Shown here piece after piece: positions 45,118-52,523 of a DNA stretch of 52,523 nucleotides. The notes beneath the pieces are model-generated. The model was given only the letters and a program-made list of their open reading frames with translations, did no database searches and was not told the origin of the DNA. Position 1 is the first letter of the stretch. Each line of letters opens with the position of its first letter. A program made the position numbers and the translations under genes. Source of the stretch: Acidobacteriota bacterium (GTDB lineage Bacteria; Acidobacteriota; UBA4820; DSQY01). The DNA lies in NCBI GenBank assembly GCA_040752915.1, contig JBFMHB010000012.1:1-52523 (forward strand), written 5' to 3'.

Positions 45118-45761
45118 TGGACTGCCGGCGTGTGGAAGCTCTGCTGGACGACTACGTGGACGGGTGCCTTCCCGAGATCCAAGCCCGCGAGGTCGAGGCC
45201 CACCTCGGGACGTGCGTCCCTTGCGCCCGATCGGAGGACGAAATTCGATCCCTCCTCCGGCGTGCCGGATACCTGCCCATCGCCTTGGAGCCTTCCCGGG
45301 ACCTGTGGCCCGGAATCGAGGCGGAAATCCGGAGCCCTCGGCGCGAGAGCCCGCGCCGGGCCGGATCGCTCTCTCTCGGATGGCTGGCCGGGGCGGCCGC
45401 GGCCCTCGTGGTCCTGACCAGCGCCGTCACACTCTGGGTGACGAGATACCCTCCTTACCCGCAAGGGGGGATGGGGAGGTCTCATCCCGAACTGGCTTTC
45501 CTGTCCGCCTCGGAGCCGGACTACCTCCGGGCTCGCGCGGCCCTTCTCGCCGCTCTGGACGATCGTCGGGCCTCCCTTTCGCCCGAGACCCTGCGCGTGA
45601 TCGAGGAAAACCTCGCCGCCATGGACACCGCGCTGAACTCCATGAAGGCCGCCCTCGAGAAGGACCCCGGGAACCGCAGCCTGGCCGCGCTCATCGAGGC
45701 GACCTACCGCGAAGAGATCCGTCTGCTCCGGCGGGCCGCGAGTCTGCCCGCCCACGCCTGA
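45114..45761 (+). CDS. Anti-sigma factor with zinc-finger domain (second)
   Basis: 215 residues; starts at the ATGA overlap with the sigma gene (a second ATG follows directly). N-terminal CRRVEALLDDYVDG and HLGTCVPC give the HxxxCxxC zinc motif. One TM helix (WLAGAAAALVVLTSAVTLWV, about residues 88-107). The periplasmic part is helical and charged, ending in a pattern shared by Acidobacteria-type anti-sigma proteins (LRARAALLAALDDRRASL, MDTALNSMKAALEKDP). Controls the sigma factor just upstream. Confidence 0.88.
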   Translation: MMDCRRVEALLDDYVDGCLPEIQAREVEAHLGTCVPCARSEDEIRSLLRRAGYLPIALEPSRDLWPGIEAEIRSPRRESPRRAGSLSLGWLAGAAAALVVLTSAVTLWVTRYPPYPQGGMGRSHPELAFLSASEPDYLRARAALLAALDDRRASLSPETLRVIEENLAAMDTALNSMKAALEKDPGNRSLAALIEATYREEIRLLRRAASLPAHA

Positions 45762-45775
45762 AAAAGGAGACCGCC

Positions 45776-46609
45776 ATGTGGAAGAAGGCCTGGAAGACGT
45801 TAGCCGCCGCCGCCGCCGCGATGCTGACCCTCTCTCTCGCGGCCCAACAGAAGATCGACGAAAAGCGACCCGCCGCGCCCGACGGGCTCGTGACCGTTTC
45901 CAACGTGAGCGGGTCGGTCACGGTCAAAGGGTGGAGCCAGCCCGAGGTGGCCGTCTCGGGCACCCTCGGCAAGGGTTCCGAGCGGCTGGAGTTCGAGGTT
46001 TCTGGGGACCGGACCACCATTCGGGTGATCCTGCCCGAGAACGCCCGCCGGGTGGAGGGATCGGACCTGGAGATCCGGGTCCCGGAGTCCAGCCGCCTGG
46101 AGGTGGAGACCGTAAGCGCCGGCATTTCCGTATCGGGCCTCTCGGGCGGCCTTTCGCTGCAGAGCGTCAGCGGCGCGGTCTCGGCGACCGGTCCGGCGCC
46201 CGAAGTGGACGCCCACTCGGTGAGCGGACCGGTCGTCGTGGAGACGGACTCGAGGAAGGTCCGCGCCAAGTCGGTGAGCGGGGAGGTCACGGTACGTTCG
46301 AATTCGGCCCAGGACGTTCAGATGGAAAACGTCTCGGGCGCCCTCACCTTCGAAGGCGTCCTCTTTCGGGAAGGGTCACTTGAGATCTCGACCGTGAGCG
46401 GGCGCGTCGAAGCCTCGCTCCCCAGGGACCTGGCGGCCCGATTCTCCCTGGAGACCTTCAGCGGCGACATCTCCAGCGCCTTCGGGACCGGGAGGGATCT
46501 CGAAGAGGACGGGCCCGTCGGGAAGCGCCTGCGTTTCACCACGGGATCGGGCGCCGCCCGCGTGGACATCCAGACCTTCAGCGGGGACATCGTCCTGACC
46601 GGCCGTTGA
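45776..46609 (+). CDS. DUF4097-type secreted beta-helix protein
   Basis: 277 residues; GGAG ~7 nt before the ATG. Signal peptide (about residues 1-24), then short repeats of the form VSGxVxVxG with recurring Val-Ser-Gly (SNVSGSVTVKG, QSVSGAVSATG, KSVSGEVTVRS, STVSGRVEAS, TFSGDI), the DUF4097 right-handed beta-helix pattern. Probably a periplasmic or surface adhesin-like or sensor protein. Third gene after sigma and anti-sigma, 14 bp downstream, and thus a likely effector of that unit. Function unknown. Confidence 0.85.
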   Translation: MWKKAWKTLAAAAAAMLTLSLAAQQKIDEKRPAAPDGLVTVSNVSGSVTVKGWSQPEVAVSGTLGKGSERLEFEVSGDRTTIRVILPENARRVEGSDLEIRVPESSRLEVETVSAGISVSGLSGGLSLQSVSGAVSATGPAPEVDAHSVSGPVVVETDSRKVRAKSVSGEVTVRSNSAQDVQMENVSGALTFEGVLFREGSLEISTVSGRVEASLPRDLAARFSLETFSGDISSAFGTGRDLEEDGPVGKRLRFTTGSGAARVDIQTFSGDIVLTGR

Positions 46610-46635
46610 CCGGGCACGGCGCTTCGACGGCTGAT

Positions 46636-46672
46636 GCGGCGGGGCCACGGCCCCGCCGCCTTCCTTTCTCCC
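46636..46672 (+). terminator. Intrinsic terminator after the DUF4097 gene
   Basis: GCGGCGGG (46636-46643) and CCCGCCGC (46652-46659) form a GC stem, followed by CTTCCTTTCTCC. Lies between convergent genes. Confidence 0.65.
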
Positions 46673-46697
46673 CTGTCGCCTCCGCGACTCCCGGCCC

Positions 46698-47714
46698 TCA
46701 ATCGCCTCCGGCGAGCTTCAGCAGGGCCCGTCGCTGGGCCTGGTCGGCCAGTACGACGAGCACGTCCCCCGGCGCAAGCCTCCTCTCCCGAGGCGGATTG
46801 AAGAGGAATTCCCCGCCCCGGCTCCGGAGGGCCACCACCAGGGCCCCGGTCCGGGTGGACAGGTCGGCTTCAGAAAGGGTCTGGTCGACGAGGGAGGACC
46901 GTTCCTGGACCTCCGCCTCTTCCACCCTCAGGGACCCGTCGCCCCACCGCAGCATCTGATCCAGGAAGGTGACGACGTTGGGCCGAAGCATCTCCGAGGC
47001 CATCCTCAGGCCGCCGATGGTGTGGGGAAAGACCACCGCGTCGGCCCCGGCCTTGAGAAGCTTGTCCCTCGTGCTCTCCTCGTCCGCCCGGGCGATGATC
47101 CTCAGGCCGGGGTTCATGGAGCGCGCGGAGAGGACCACGAAGAGGTTGTCCTTGTCCTCCGACAGGGCCGCGAGGAGCCCCCTGGCGCGCTGAATGCCCG
47201 CGCGCTCCAGGACCGAGTCATGGGTGGCGTCGCCCTCCACGGTCAGGAGGCCCGGGTTGCCCTGGAACTCCTCCTCCAGCAGGTGCATGTCGCGGTCCAC
47301 GACCACGGCCTTCTGGCCCGTCCGCAGGAGCTCGGCGAGGATGACCGAACCCACGCGCCCGGCGCCGCAGATGATGTGGTGGTCCGAAAGCCGGGAGATG
47401 GCCTTGTCCATCTTTCCCCTCCTCAGGAGCGTGCGGAGTTCCCCCTCCACGAAAAAGGCGGTCACGGAGGAAACGGCGTAGAGCATGGTCCCCATCCCGC
47501 CAAGGATGAGGGCCGTGGTGAACCACCGGCCCAGCGGGTCGAGGGGGCGCGTCTCCCCGTAGCCCACCGTAGCCACGGTGATGATCGTCATGTAGGAGGC
47601 GTCCGGGAAGTCCCACCCCTGGAGGATCATGTAGCCCGCCACGCCCGCGGCGTATACCACGGCGAGAAGGCTCAGGGGCAGGGCGAGGCGGCGGAGGATC
47701 AACCGGAAGTCCAT
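46698..47714 (-). CDS. Potassium channel with RCK (TrkA-N/TrkA-C) domains
   Basis: 338 residues. Two TM helices (about 10-30 and 64-88) flank a pore loop with selectivity filter TVGYGE (residues 49-54). A cytoplasmic RCK domain has GAGRVG (117-122) and an acidic VVDRDMHLLEEE after beta-2. The C-terminal domain (about 250-338) includes RTGALVVALRSRGGEFLFNP and LAPGDVLVVLADQ. MthK-like architecture: a ligand- or nucleotide-gated K+ channel in the inner membrane. Divergent from the hybrid kinase. Confidence 0.93.
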   Translation of the reverse strand: MDFRLILRRLALPLSLLAVVYAAGVAGYMILQGWDFPDASYMTIITVATVGYGETRPLDPLGRWFTTALILGGMGTMLYAVSSVTAFFVEGELRTLLRRGKMDKAISRLSDHHIICGAGRVGSVILAELLRTGQKAVVVDRDMHLLEEEFQGNPGLLTVEGDATHDSVLERAGIQRARGLLAALSEDKDNLFVVLSARSMNPGLRIIARADEESTRDKLLKAGADAVVFPHTIGGLRMASEMLRPNVVTFLDQMLRWGDGSLRVEEAEVQERSSLVDQTLSEADLSTRTGALVVALRSRGGEFLFNPPRERRLAPGDVLVVLADQAQRRALLKLAGGD

Positions 47715-47851
47715 GGGGGCATTCTATCAGCCGGAGGCCCGGCCTCCTAGGGTGAGAGAGGGGTCGGCCGGATTTCCTCTTCAGTGATAAAATCTTGCGA
47801 TATTCACCCGGATGGCGCAGGACGGCGGCGGTCCTGCCTTGGGAGACGGGC

Positions 47852-50740
47852 ATGTGGCTCGCACTCGCTCAGAACGCGGCGCTCCTCCTGGCGCTCATCC
47901 TCCTCTACGACCTCTTGACTCTGCGGCCCAGACGACAGAAACCCACGTGGGATCAGGTTTTTACGGGCATGGCGGTGGGGCTGGTCACGGTGGCCGTCAT
48001 GGCGGCGAGCATCGAGCTCACGCCGGGTTTGGTCTTCGACACCCGCTCCATCCTGCTGGCGGTCTCGGGGCTCTTCTTCGGGGCCACCCCCACGATCATC
48101 GCCGGCCTCCTGGCCGCGGCCTACCGGCTTGACCTGGGCGGGGGCGGAACGGCCATGGGGCTGGCCGTCATCGTCAGTTCCTGCGCCATCGGCATCGCGT
48201 GGCGCCACCTCCGCAAGCGGGACCTCTCGTCGATCTCCTTGTGGGAGCTGTACCTTCTCGGCGTCGCGGTCCACGGCGTGATGCTCCTGTGCACGGTGTT
48301 CCTTCCCAGGGAGGAGTTGCGACGGACCCTCCCCGCCATCGGCCTTCCGGTGCTCCTGATTTACCCGGCCGCCACGGCCGCTCTGGGGGCCCTGCTCAGC
48401 CAGCGCCTGGAGCGAAAGCGCACGCTTGCGGCGCTCGCCGAGAGCGAAGCCCGCTTCCGGGAGATCGTGGAGCATAGCACCAACCTCTTCTACCGCCACA
48501 CCCCGGATCAGGTCCTCACCTACGTGAGCCCGCAATCCCGCCACTTCCTGGGCTGCGAGCCGGAGGAGGCCAGGGTCCGCTGGACCGAGTTCGTCACGGA
48601 CCACCCCCTGAACCGCGCCGGATACGAGGCCACCCTCCGGGCCATCGAAACGGGCCGGGCCCAGCCCCCCTACCCGTTGGAGCTTCGAACGAAGGACGGA
48701 CGCCTCATCTGGGTGGAGGTCCACGAGGCGCCGGTGGTGGAGGAAGGCAGGACCGTGGCCGTCGTCGGGGCCCTGACGGACATCACGGGTCGAAAGCGGG
48801 CCGAGGAGGCCCTGCGCGCGAGCGAGGAGAACTACCGGGAGATCTTCAACTCCACCAACGAAGCCATCTTCATCGACGAGGCCGAAACGGGCCGCATGGT
48901 GGATGTGAACGAGCCCATGCTCCGCATGTACGGGTACGACTCCAAGGATGAGGTCCTGGCGGGCACCATCGGAGACCTCAGCGCGAACGTGGCGCCGTAC
49001 ACCGAGGCCGCCGCTCAGGAGCACATCCGAAAGACCCTTACGGAGGGCCCTCAGACCTTCGAATGGCTGGCCAAGAAGAAGAACGGGGAAACTTTCTGGG
49101 TGGAAGTCTCCCTTCGCAGCTCACAGATCGGAGGCCGGGGCCGGATCCTGGCCGTGGTGCGGGACATCAGCGAGCGGAAGGGCGCCGAGGAGGCCCTGAA
49201 GCGTTGGGAGAACCTCCTGGACCGGATCTTCGACACCCTTCCCGTGGGGCTCTGGATCGCGGACGCCGAGGGGCGCCTCGTGAGGAGCAATCCGGCGGGA
49301 CGCCGCATATGGGGGGGCGAGCCGCTGGTGGGCCGGGAGGACTACGGAATCTTCAAGGCGCGAAGGCTGCCTTCGGGCGAGGAGGTCAAGCCCGAGGAGT
49401 GGGCCCTGGCGCGTACCGTTCGGGAGGGCGTGACGGTCCTGGGGGAGATGCTCGAGATCGACGCCTTCGACGGAAAGAAGCGGACCATCCTGAACTCCAC
49501 CGCTCCGGTGTTCGACGAGGCGGGTCGCGTGGAGGCGGCGGTCATCGTCAACCTGGACATCAGCGACCTGAGAAAGGCGGAGGCAGAAAAGGAGGCCCTC
49601 CAGGCCCAGCTCCTCCAGTCCCAAAAGATCGAGGCCATCGGCCGGCTGGCGGGAGGCGTGGCCCACGATTTCAACAACATGCTCAACATCATCACCATCT
49701 ACGCCGAGCTGGCCTTACGGAAGCTGGGCCCCGACGAGCCCCTCCGGCGGGACATCGAGGAGATCCAAAAGGCGGCGCGCCGCTCCGCCGCCCTCACCCG
49801 TCAGCTCCTGGGATTTGCCCGCAAGCAGCAAGCCATGCCCCGGGTCCTGGACCTCAACGAGTCCCTTCGCGAGATGGTCACCATGCTCTCCCGCCTCATG
49901 GGGGAGGACGTGGAGTTCACCTTCCTGCCCGGGCAGGACCTCTGGCCGGTCCGCATCGATCCCGTGCAGGTGGACCAGATCCTCGCGAACCTGGCCGCCA
50001 ACGCGCGGGACGCCATCGATGGAGTGGGCAGGGTCTCCCTGGAGACGCACAACGTTTGTCTGGACGAGGCCTTCCGGGCCCAATACCCGTTCGCCGAGCC
50101 CGGGGAGTATGTCCTGCTCACCTTCAGCGACTCGGGTCGGGGGATGGACGAGGAGACCGCGGGACGCATCTTCGAGCCCTTCTTCTCCACCAAGGAGCAC
50201 CTGGGGACCGGGCTTGGCCTCGCCACGGTCTACGGAATCGTCAAGCAGAACGGTGGGCACATCTTGGTGGACAGCGCCCCGGGACGGGGCGCCACGTTTC
50301 GGATCTACCTCCCCCGCTGGAAGGGAGCGGTGGACCGCGCCATCGAGCCCGAGGAGCAGATGGGGCCCGTCGGCGTGGAGACCGTCCTCGTCGTCGAGGA
50401 CGAGACGGCCATTCTGGAGCTGACCCGGAGAATCCTCTCCGCCCATGGGTACACGGTTCTGGCCGCCCGGTCCCCCGGGGAGGCGCTGGCCGTGGCGGAG
50501 AACTACGCCGGAACGATTCACCTCCTCCTCACCGACGTGATCATGCCCGGCTTGAACGGGAGGGAACTGGCCGGGCGCCTCGGGGCCACCCGCCCGGGCC
50601 TGCGAGTCGTGTACATGTCCGGTTATACCGCGGACGCCGTGGCCCGGGAGGGGGTCATCGAGGACGGGGTCCGCTTCATCGAGAAGCCGTTCTCCATCGA
50701 GAGGCTCCTGTCCGAAGTCCGGCGCGCCTTGGACGCTTGA
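47852..50740 (+). CDS. Hybrid sensor histidine kinase with PAS domains and receiver
   Basis: 962 residues; ATG at 47852 with GGGAG 7 nt upstream. N-terminal six or so hydrophobic segments (residues ~1-185), with FGATPTIIAGLLAAAYRL, resembling the 5TM-5TMR_LYT sensor. Three PAS domains follow (about 200-320, 325-450, 455-580). HisKA has phosphoacceptor His605 in GGVAHDFNNML, and HATPase has NARDAIDG, DSGRGM and GTGLGLATVYGIV. A C-terminal REC has Asp895 in LLLTDVIMPGLNG and Lys in FIEKPF. No cognate regulator is adjacent; the stand-alone REC at 39075 is a possible partner. Signal unknown. Confidence 0.93.
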   Translation: MWLALAQNAALLLALILLYDLLTLRPRRQKPTWDQVFTGMAVGLVTVAVMAASIELTPGLVFDTRSILLAVSGLFFGATPTIIAGLLAAAYRLDLGGGGTAMGLAVIVSSCAIGIAWRHLRKRDLSSISLWELYLLGVAVHGVMLLCTVFLPREELRRTLPAIGLPVLLIYPAATAALGALLSQRLERKRTLAALAESEARFREIVEHSTNLFYRHTPDQVLTYVSPQSRHFLGCEPEEARVRWTEFVTDHPLNRAGYEATLRAIETGRAQPPYPLELRTKDGRLIWVEVHEAPVVEEGRTVAVVGALTDITGRKRAEEALRASEENYREIFNSTNEAIFIDEAETGRMVDVNEPMLRMYGYDSKDEVLAGTIGDLSANVAPYTEAAAQEHIRKTLTEGPQTFEWLAKKKNGETFWVEVSLRSSQIGGRGRILAVVRDISERKGAEEALKRWENLLDRIFDTLPVGLWIADAEGRLVRSNPAGRRIWGGEPLVGREDYGIFKARRLPSGEEVKPEEWALARTVREGVTVLGEMLEIDAFDGKKRTILNSTAPVFDEAGRVEAAVIVNLDISDLRKAEAEKEALQAQLLQSQKIEAIGRLAGGVAHDFNNMLNIITIYAELALRKLGPDEPLRRDIEEIQKAARRSAALTRQLLGFARKQQAMPRVLDLNESLREMVTMLSRLMGEDVEFTFLPGQDLWPVRIDPVQVDQILANLAANARDAIDGVGRVSLETHNVCLDEAFRAQYPFAEPGEYVLLTFSDSGRGMDEETAGRIFEPFFSTKEHLGTGLGLATVYGIVKQNGGHILVDSAPGRGATFRIYLPRWKGAVDRAIEPEEQMGPVGVETVLVVEDETAILELTRRILSAHGYTVLAARSPGEALAVAENYAGTIHLLLTDVIMPGLNGRELAGRLGATRPGLRVVYMSGYTADAVAREGVIEDGVRFIEKPFSIERLLSEVRRALDA

Positions 50741-50866
50741 CCCCTGGCGTCGTGAGGTCCGCGACGGAAATGGCGATTCGGGCGGCGCGGCGCAGCGGCC
50801 GTCCCGAAGCGGTCCGCGGCCCCCAGGGCGGAGGTGCCGCCGCGCCTTGCCTACCGCCGCTCCCGC

Positions 50867-50875
50867 TGGTATCCT
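50867..50875 (+). promoter_or_regulatory. Extended -10 element before mqnD
   Basis: TGG then TATCCT (50870-50875), 24 bp before the mqnD ATG. Same nonamer as at 21652-21660. Confidence 0.4.
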
Positions 50876-50898
50876 CGGCCCTTCGAGCAGGAGGCCCC

Positions 50899-51735
50899 AT
50901 GGCCGGTCCCGTCATTCGTCTCGCCCACAGCCCCGATTCCGACGACGCCTTCATGTTCTACGCCCTCGCCAAGGGGCTCCTGGATACGGAGGGCCTGGTT
51001 TTCATCCACGAATTGCAGGACATCCAGAGCCTGAACGAGAGGGCCCTGCGGGCCGAGCTCGAAGTGACGGCCGTTTCCTTTCACGCCTACGCATTCCTTT
51101 CGGACCGATACCTGCTCCTGCCCCACGGGGCGTCCTTCGGGGACGGGTACGGCCCCATGGTGGTCTCCAAAGAACCCCGGGACGTCCGCTCTCTGCGCGG
51201 CCTCAAGGTGGCGGTGCCAGGGCGGATGACTTCGGCTTTCCTCGCCCTGAGGCTGGTGGAGCCGGACGTGGAGCCCGTCTTCATGGGCTTCGACGCCATC
51301 CTCCCGGCCGTCCGGTCCGGGGAGGTCCCGGCGGGCCTGATCATCCATGAAGGTCAATTGACCTATTTCCGCGAGGGAGTTCACCTGGTGGTCGATCTGG
51401 GCGTCTGGTGGAAGGGGCGGACGGGTCTTCCGCTGCCCCTGGGCGGAAACGTCATCCGGAAAGACTTGGGCCCCGAGCGGGTGGCCCAGGTGAGCCGCCT
51501 CTTGAAGGCGAGCATCGCCTACTCGCTCAGCCACCGGGAGGAGGCCCTGGACTACGCCATGACCTTCGGCCGCGGGCTCTCCCGAAAAGACGCGGACACC
51601 TTCGTGGGCATGTACGTCAACGAGTGGACCCTGGACTACGGAGAGGCCGGCCGGCGCGCCGTGCGGCTCTTCCTGGACGAGGCCTTCGAGAAAGGGCTCC
51701 TGCCCCACCGGCCGGTGGTGGAATTCGCGCCGTAG
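50899..51735 (+). CDS. mqnD: 1,4-dihydroxy-6-naphthoate synthase (futalosine pathway)
   Basis: 278 residues; AGGAGG 5 nt before the ATG. The N-terminus IRLAHSPDSDDAFMFYAL is the MqnD signature. It continues with VSFHAYAFLSDRYLLLPHG, GYGPMVVSKEP and LHLVVDLGVWWK-type sequence of the MqnA/MqnD periplasmic-binding-protein fold. Converts cyclic dehypoxanthine futalosine to 1,4-dihydroxy-6-naphthoate in the alternative menaquinone route. Other mqn genes are not in the window. Confidence 0.93.
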   Translation: MAGPVIRLAHSPDSDDAFMFYALAKGLLDTEGLVFIHELQDIQSLNERALRAELEVTAVSFHAYAFLSDRYLLLPHGASFGDGYGPMVVSKEPRDVRSLRGLKVAVPGRMTSAFLALRLVEPDVEPVFMGFDAILPAVRSGEVPAGLIIHEGQLTYFREGVHLVVDLGVWWKGRTGLPLPLGGNVIRKDLGPERVAQVSRLLKASIAYSLSHREEALDYAMTFGRGLSRKDADTFVGMYVNEWTLDYGEAGRRAVRLFLDEAFEKGLLPHRPVVEFAP

Positions 51736-51799
51736 GCGGTGGGGAAGAAGCCCCGGAGTCGGGCTTCGGCCCGGGCGATCTTCCTACTTGCGGTATGTG

Positions 51800-52219
51800 T
51801 CATGTGACATTCTTTCCTGTCGTCGTGGCTACGACCCCGCCATGCTTGACGCCGCGCGTGCTCAGAAGGGCGTCGGCGAGGCGCCGGATGACGGCGCTGG
51901 GGCCGCGGAGGATGACGACCTCCAGGCAGTTGTGGGCGTCCAGATGGACGTGGGTGGCGCTGACCACTTCTCCGTGGTGGTGGTGCTGGAGGTCCGTGAG
52001 CGCGTCGGCCAGGTGGTGCTCGTGGTGCTCGTACACCAGGCTCACGGTGGCGGCCACCTCCGCGCCGGGGTCCGCCCATTCTTCCCGAACCAGGTCCCGG
52101 CGGACGAGGTCGCGAAGCGCCTCCGAGCGGGTCGCGTAGCCCCTTTCCCGGGCCAGGCCGTCGAAGCGCCGGATGAGTTCCTCCTCCATGGACACGCCGA
52201 ATCGGACCACCCTGGCCAT
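51800..52219 (-). CDS. nikR: NikR-type nickel-responsive regulator
   Basis: 139 residues, the NikR length. ATG at 52219 with GGAGGTG upstream. N-terminal ribbon-helix-helix (RVVRFGVSMEEELIRRFDGL) binds DNA; the C-terminal ACT-like domain has YEHHEHHLADALTDLQHHHH, then HVHLDAHNCLEVVILRG with the His/Cys set that binds Ni(II) (His, HxH and Cys). It normally represses nickel uptake. No nickel transporter or hydrogenase/urease gene is present here. Convergent with mqnD. Confidence 0.92.
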   Translation of the reverse strand: MARVVRFGVSMEEELIRRFDGLARERGYATRSEALRDLVRRDLVREEWADPGAEVAATVSLVYEHHEHHLADALTDLQHHHHGEVVSATHVHLDAHNCLEVVILRGPSAVIRRLADALLSTRGVKHGGVVATTTGKNVT

Positions 52220-52523
52220 GGGGCACCTCCGCCGGCATTCTATCTCCACAAGGCTGATTCTCGATGGAAACGGCACGGCCTTCGGGGAAGGGCCGCACTT
52301 CCCGAGGGGGGCCCCGCTTTCTCCTCAACGGGGAGGGCCGTTCCCTTTCCGCCCCACGGGCGACGCCTGGAGTCAGTCCATCGCCCTCGGCGCCCGCCCG
52401 CCTTCGGCTCGAGGGCTCCCGGGCCCTGGTCCGGTGAAGCTCCGCGTTGGCTGGACCTCGGGTTCGTCCTCGCCTGAGACCGCCGTCCCGTTTCCACCGC
52501 GGGAGGGGCGCCGCCCGCCACCG
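52220..52523. other. nikR upstream region and right edge
   Basis: No gene is supported. Minus-strand TAGAAT (52237-52242) could be the nikR -10 box, with a weak TCGAGA 16 bp upstream. No clear NikR operator (GTATGA-N16-TCATAC) is seen. The remaining ~230 bases are GC-rich without a ribosome site or domain. Confidence 0.4.

Noticed and set aside
51786-51805. GTCATGTGAC-like palindrome as a NikR operator
   Set aside because: It lies at the 3' end of nikR, lacks the GTATGA-N16-TCATAC pattern and is too short to be convincing.

Overview
This is a GC-rich bacterial chromosome segment with tightly packed genes and strong Shine-Dalgarno sites. The gene set includes a Pal/CpoB envelope module, futalosine-pathway menaquinone synthesis (MqnD), AddAB, a long-form pyrroline-5-carboxylate dehydrogenase, a DPP-IV type S9 peptidase, an M32 carboxypeptidase, a type IV pilin with a sigma-54 promoter, and two ECF sigma/anti-sigma pairs. 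Together these fit a Gram-negative Acidobacteriota-like organism (Holophagae or Thermoanaerobaculia type). That placement is an inference from gene content; no rRNA or other marker in the window settles it.

Layout. 1-1260: a tRNA-Ser(GCU) with a clear promoter. The last ~29 bases of the tRNA are repeated 221 bp downstream, followed by divergent non-coding repeats. 1264-2421: a secreted DOMON/CBM9-like protein carrying a 27-bp (9-residue) tandem repeat, beside ~0.7 kb without genes. 3149-11088 (minus): nine genes, several joined by 4-base start/stop overlaps. In transcription order they are ECF sigma factor, zinc-finger anti-sigma factor, Spy/CpxP-like periplasmic protein, TolC, MacA-like adaptor, ABC ATPase, two MacB/FtsX-type permeases and an OmpH/Skp-like lipoprotein. 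This looks like a self-regulated envelope-stress efflux operon.

11307-17834 (minus): cpoB and pal, and upstream of them a compact cluster of lysine 2,3-aminomutase-type radical SAM enzyme (KamA), two D-Ala-D-Ala-ligase-like ATP-grasp enzymes and a GNAT acetyltransferase. An EamA-family transporter lies upstream. kamA has its own promoter and a ~260-nt structured leader that contains an intrinsic terminator. This is the best candidate in the window for an undescribed system: a regulated pathway that may make and ligate a beta-amino acid.

17921-27173: thiD, a small secreted protein, the S9 peptidase, an SDR, the M32 carboxypeptidase, aspartase, the sigma-54 pilin and a membrane-anchored metallophosphoesterase. 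27309-33223: addA and addB. 33343-41073: a saccharopine/lysine-dehydrogenase-like enzyme, a glycosyltransferase, rpsO-pnp, a B3/B4-domain protein, a stand-alone receiver protein, a phosphoesterase with a small partner, and aroK. 41156-52219: tRNA-Val(CAC), pruA, a serine hydrolase, a second sigma/anti-sigma unit with a DUF4097 protein, a K+ channel with RCK domains, a hybrid histidine kinase, mqnD and nikR. The last ~300 bases hold only the nikR upstream region.
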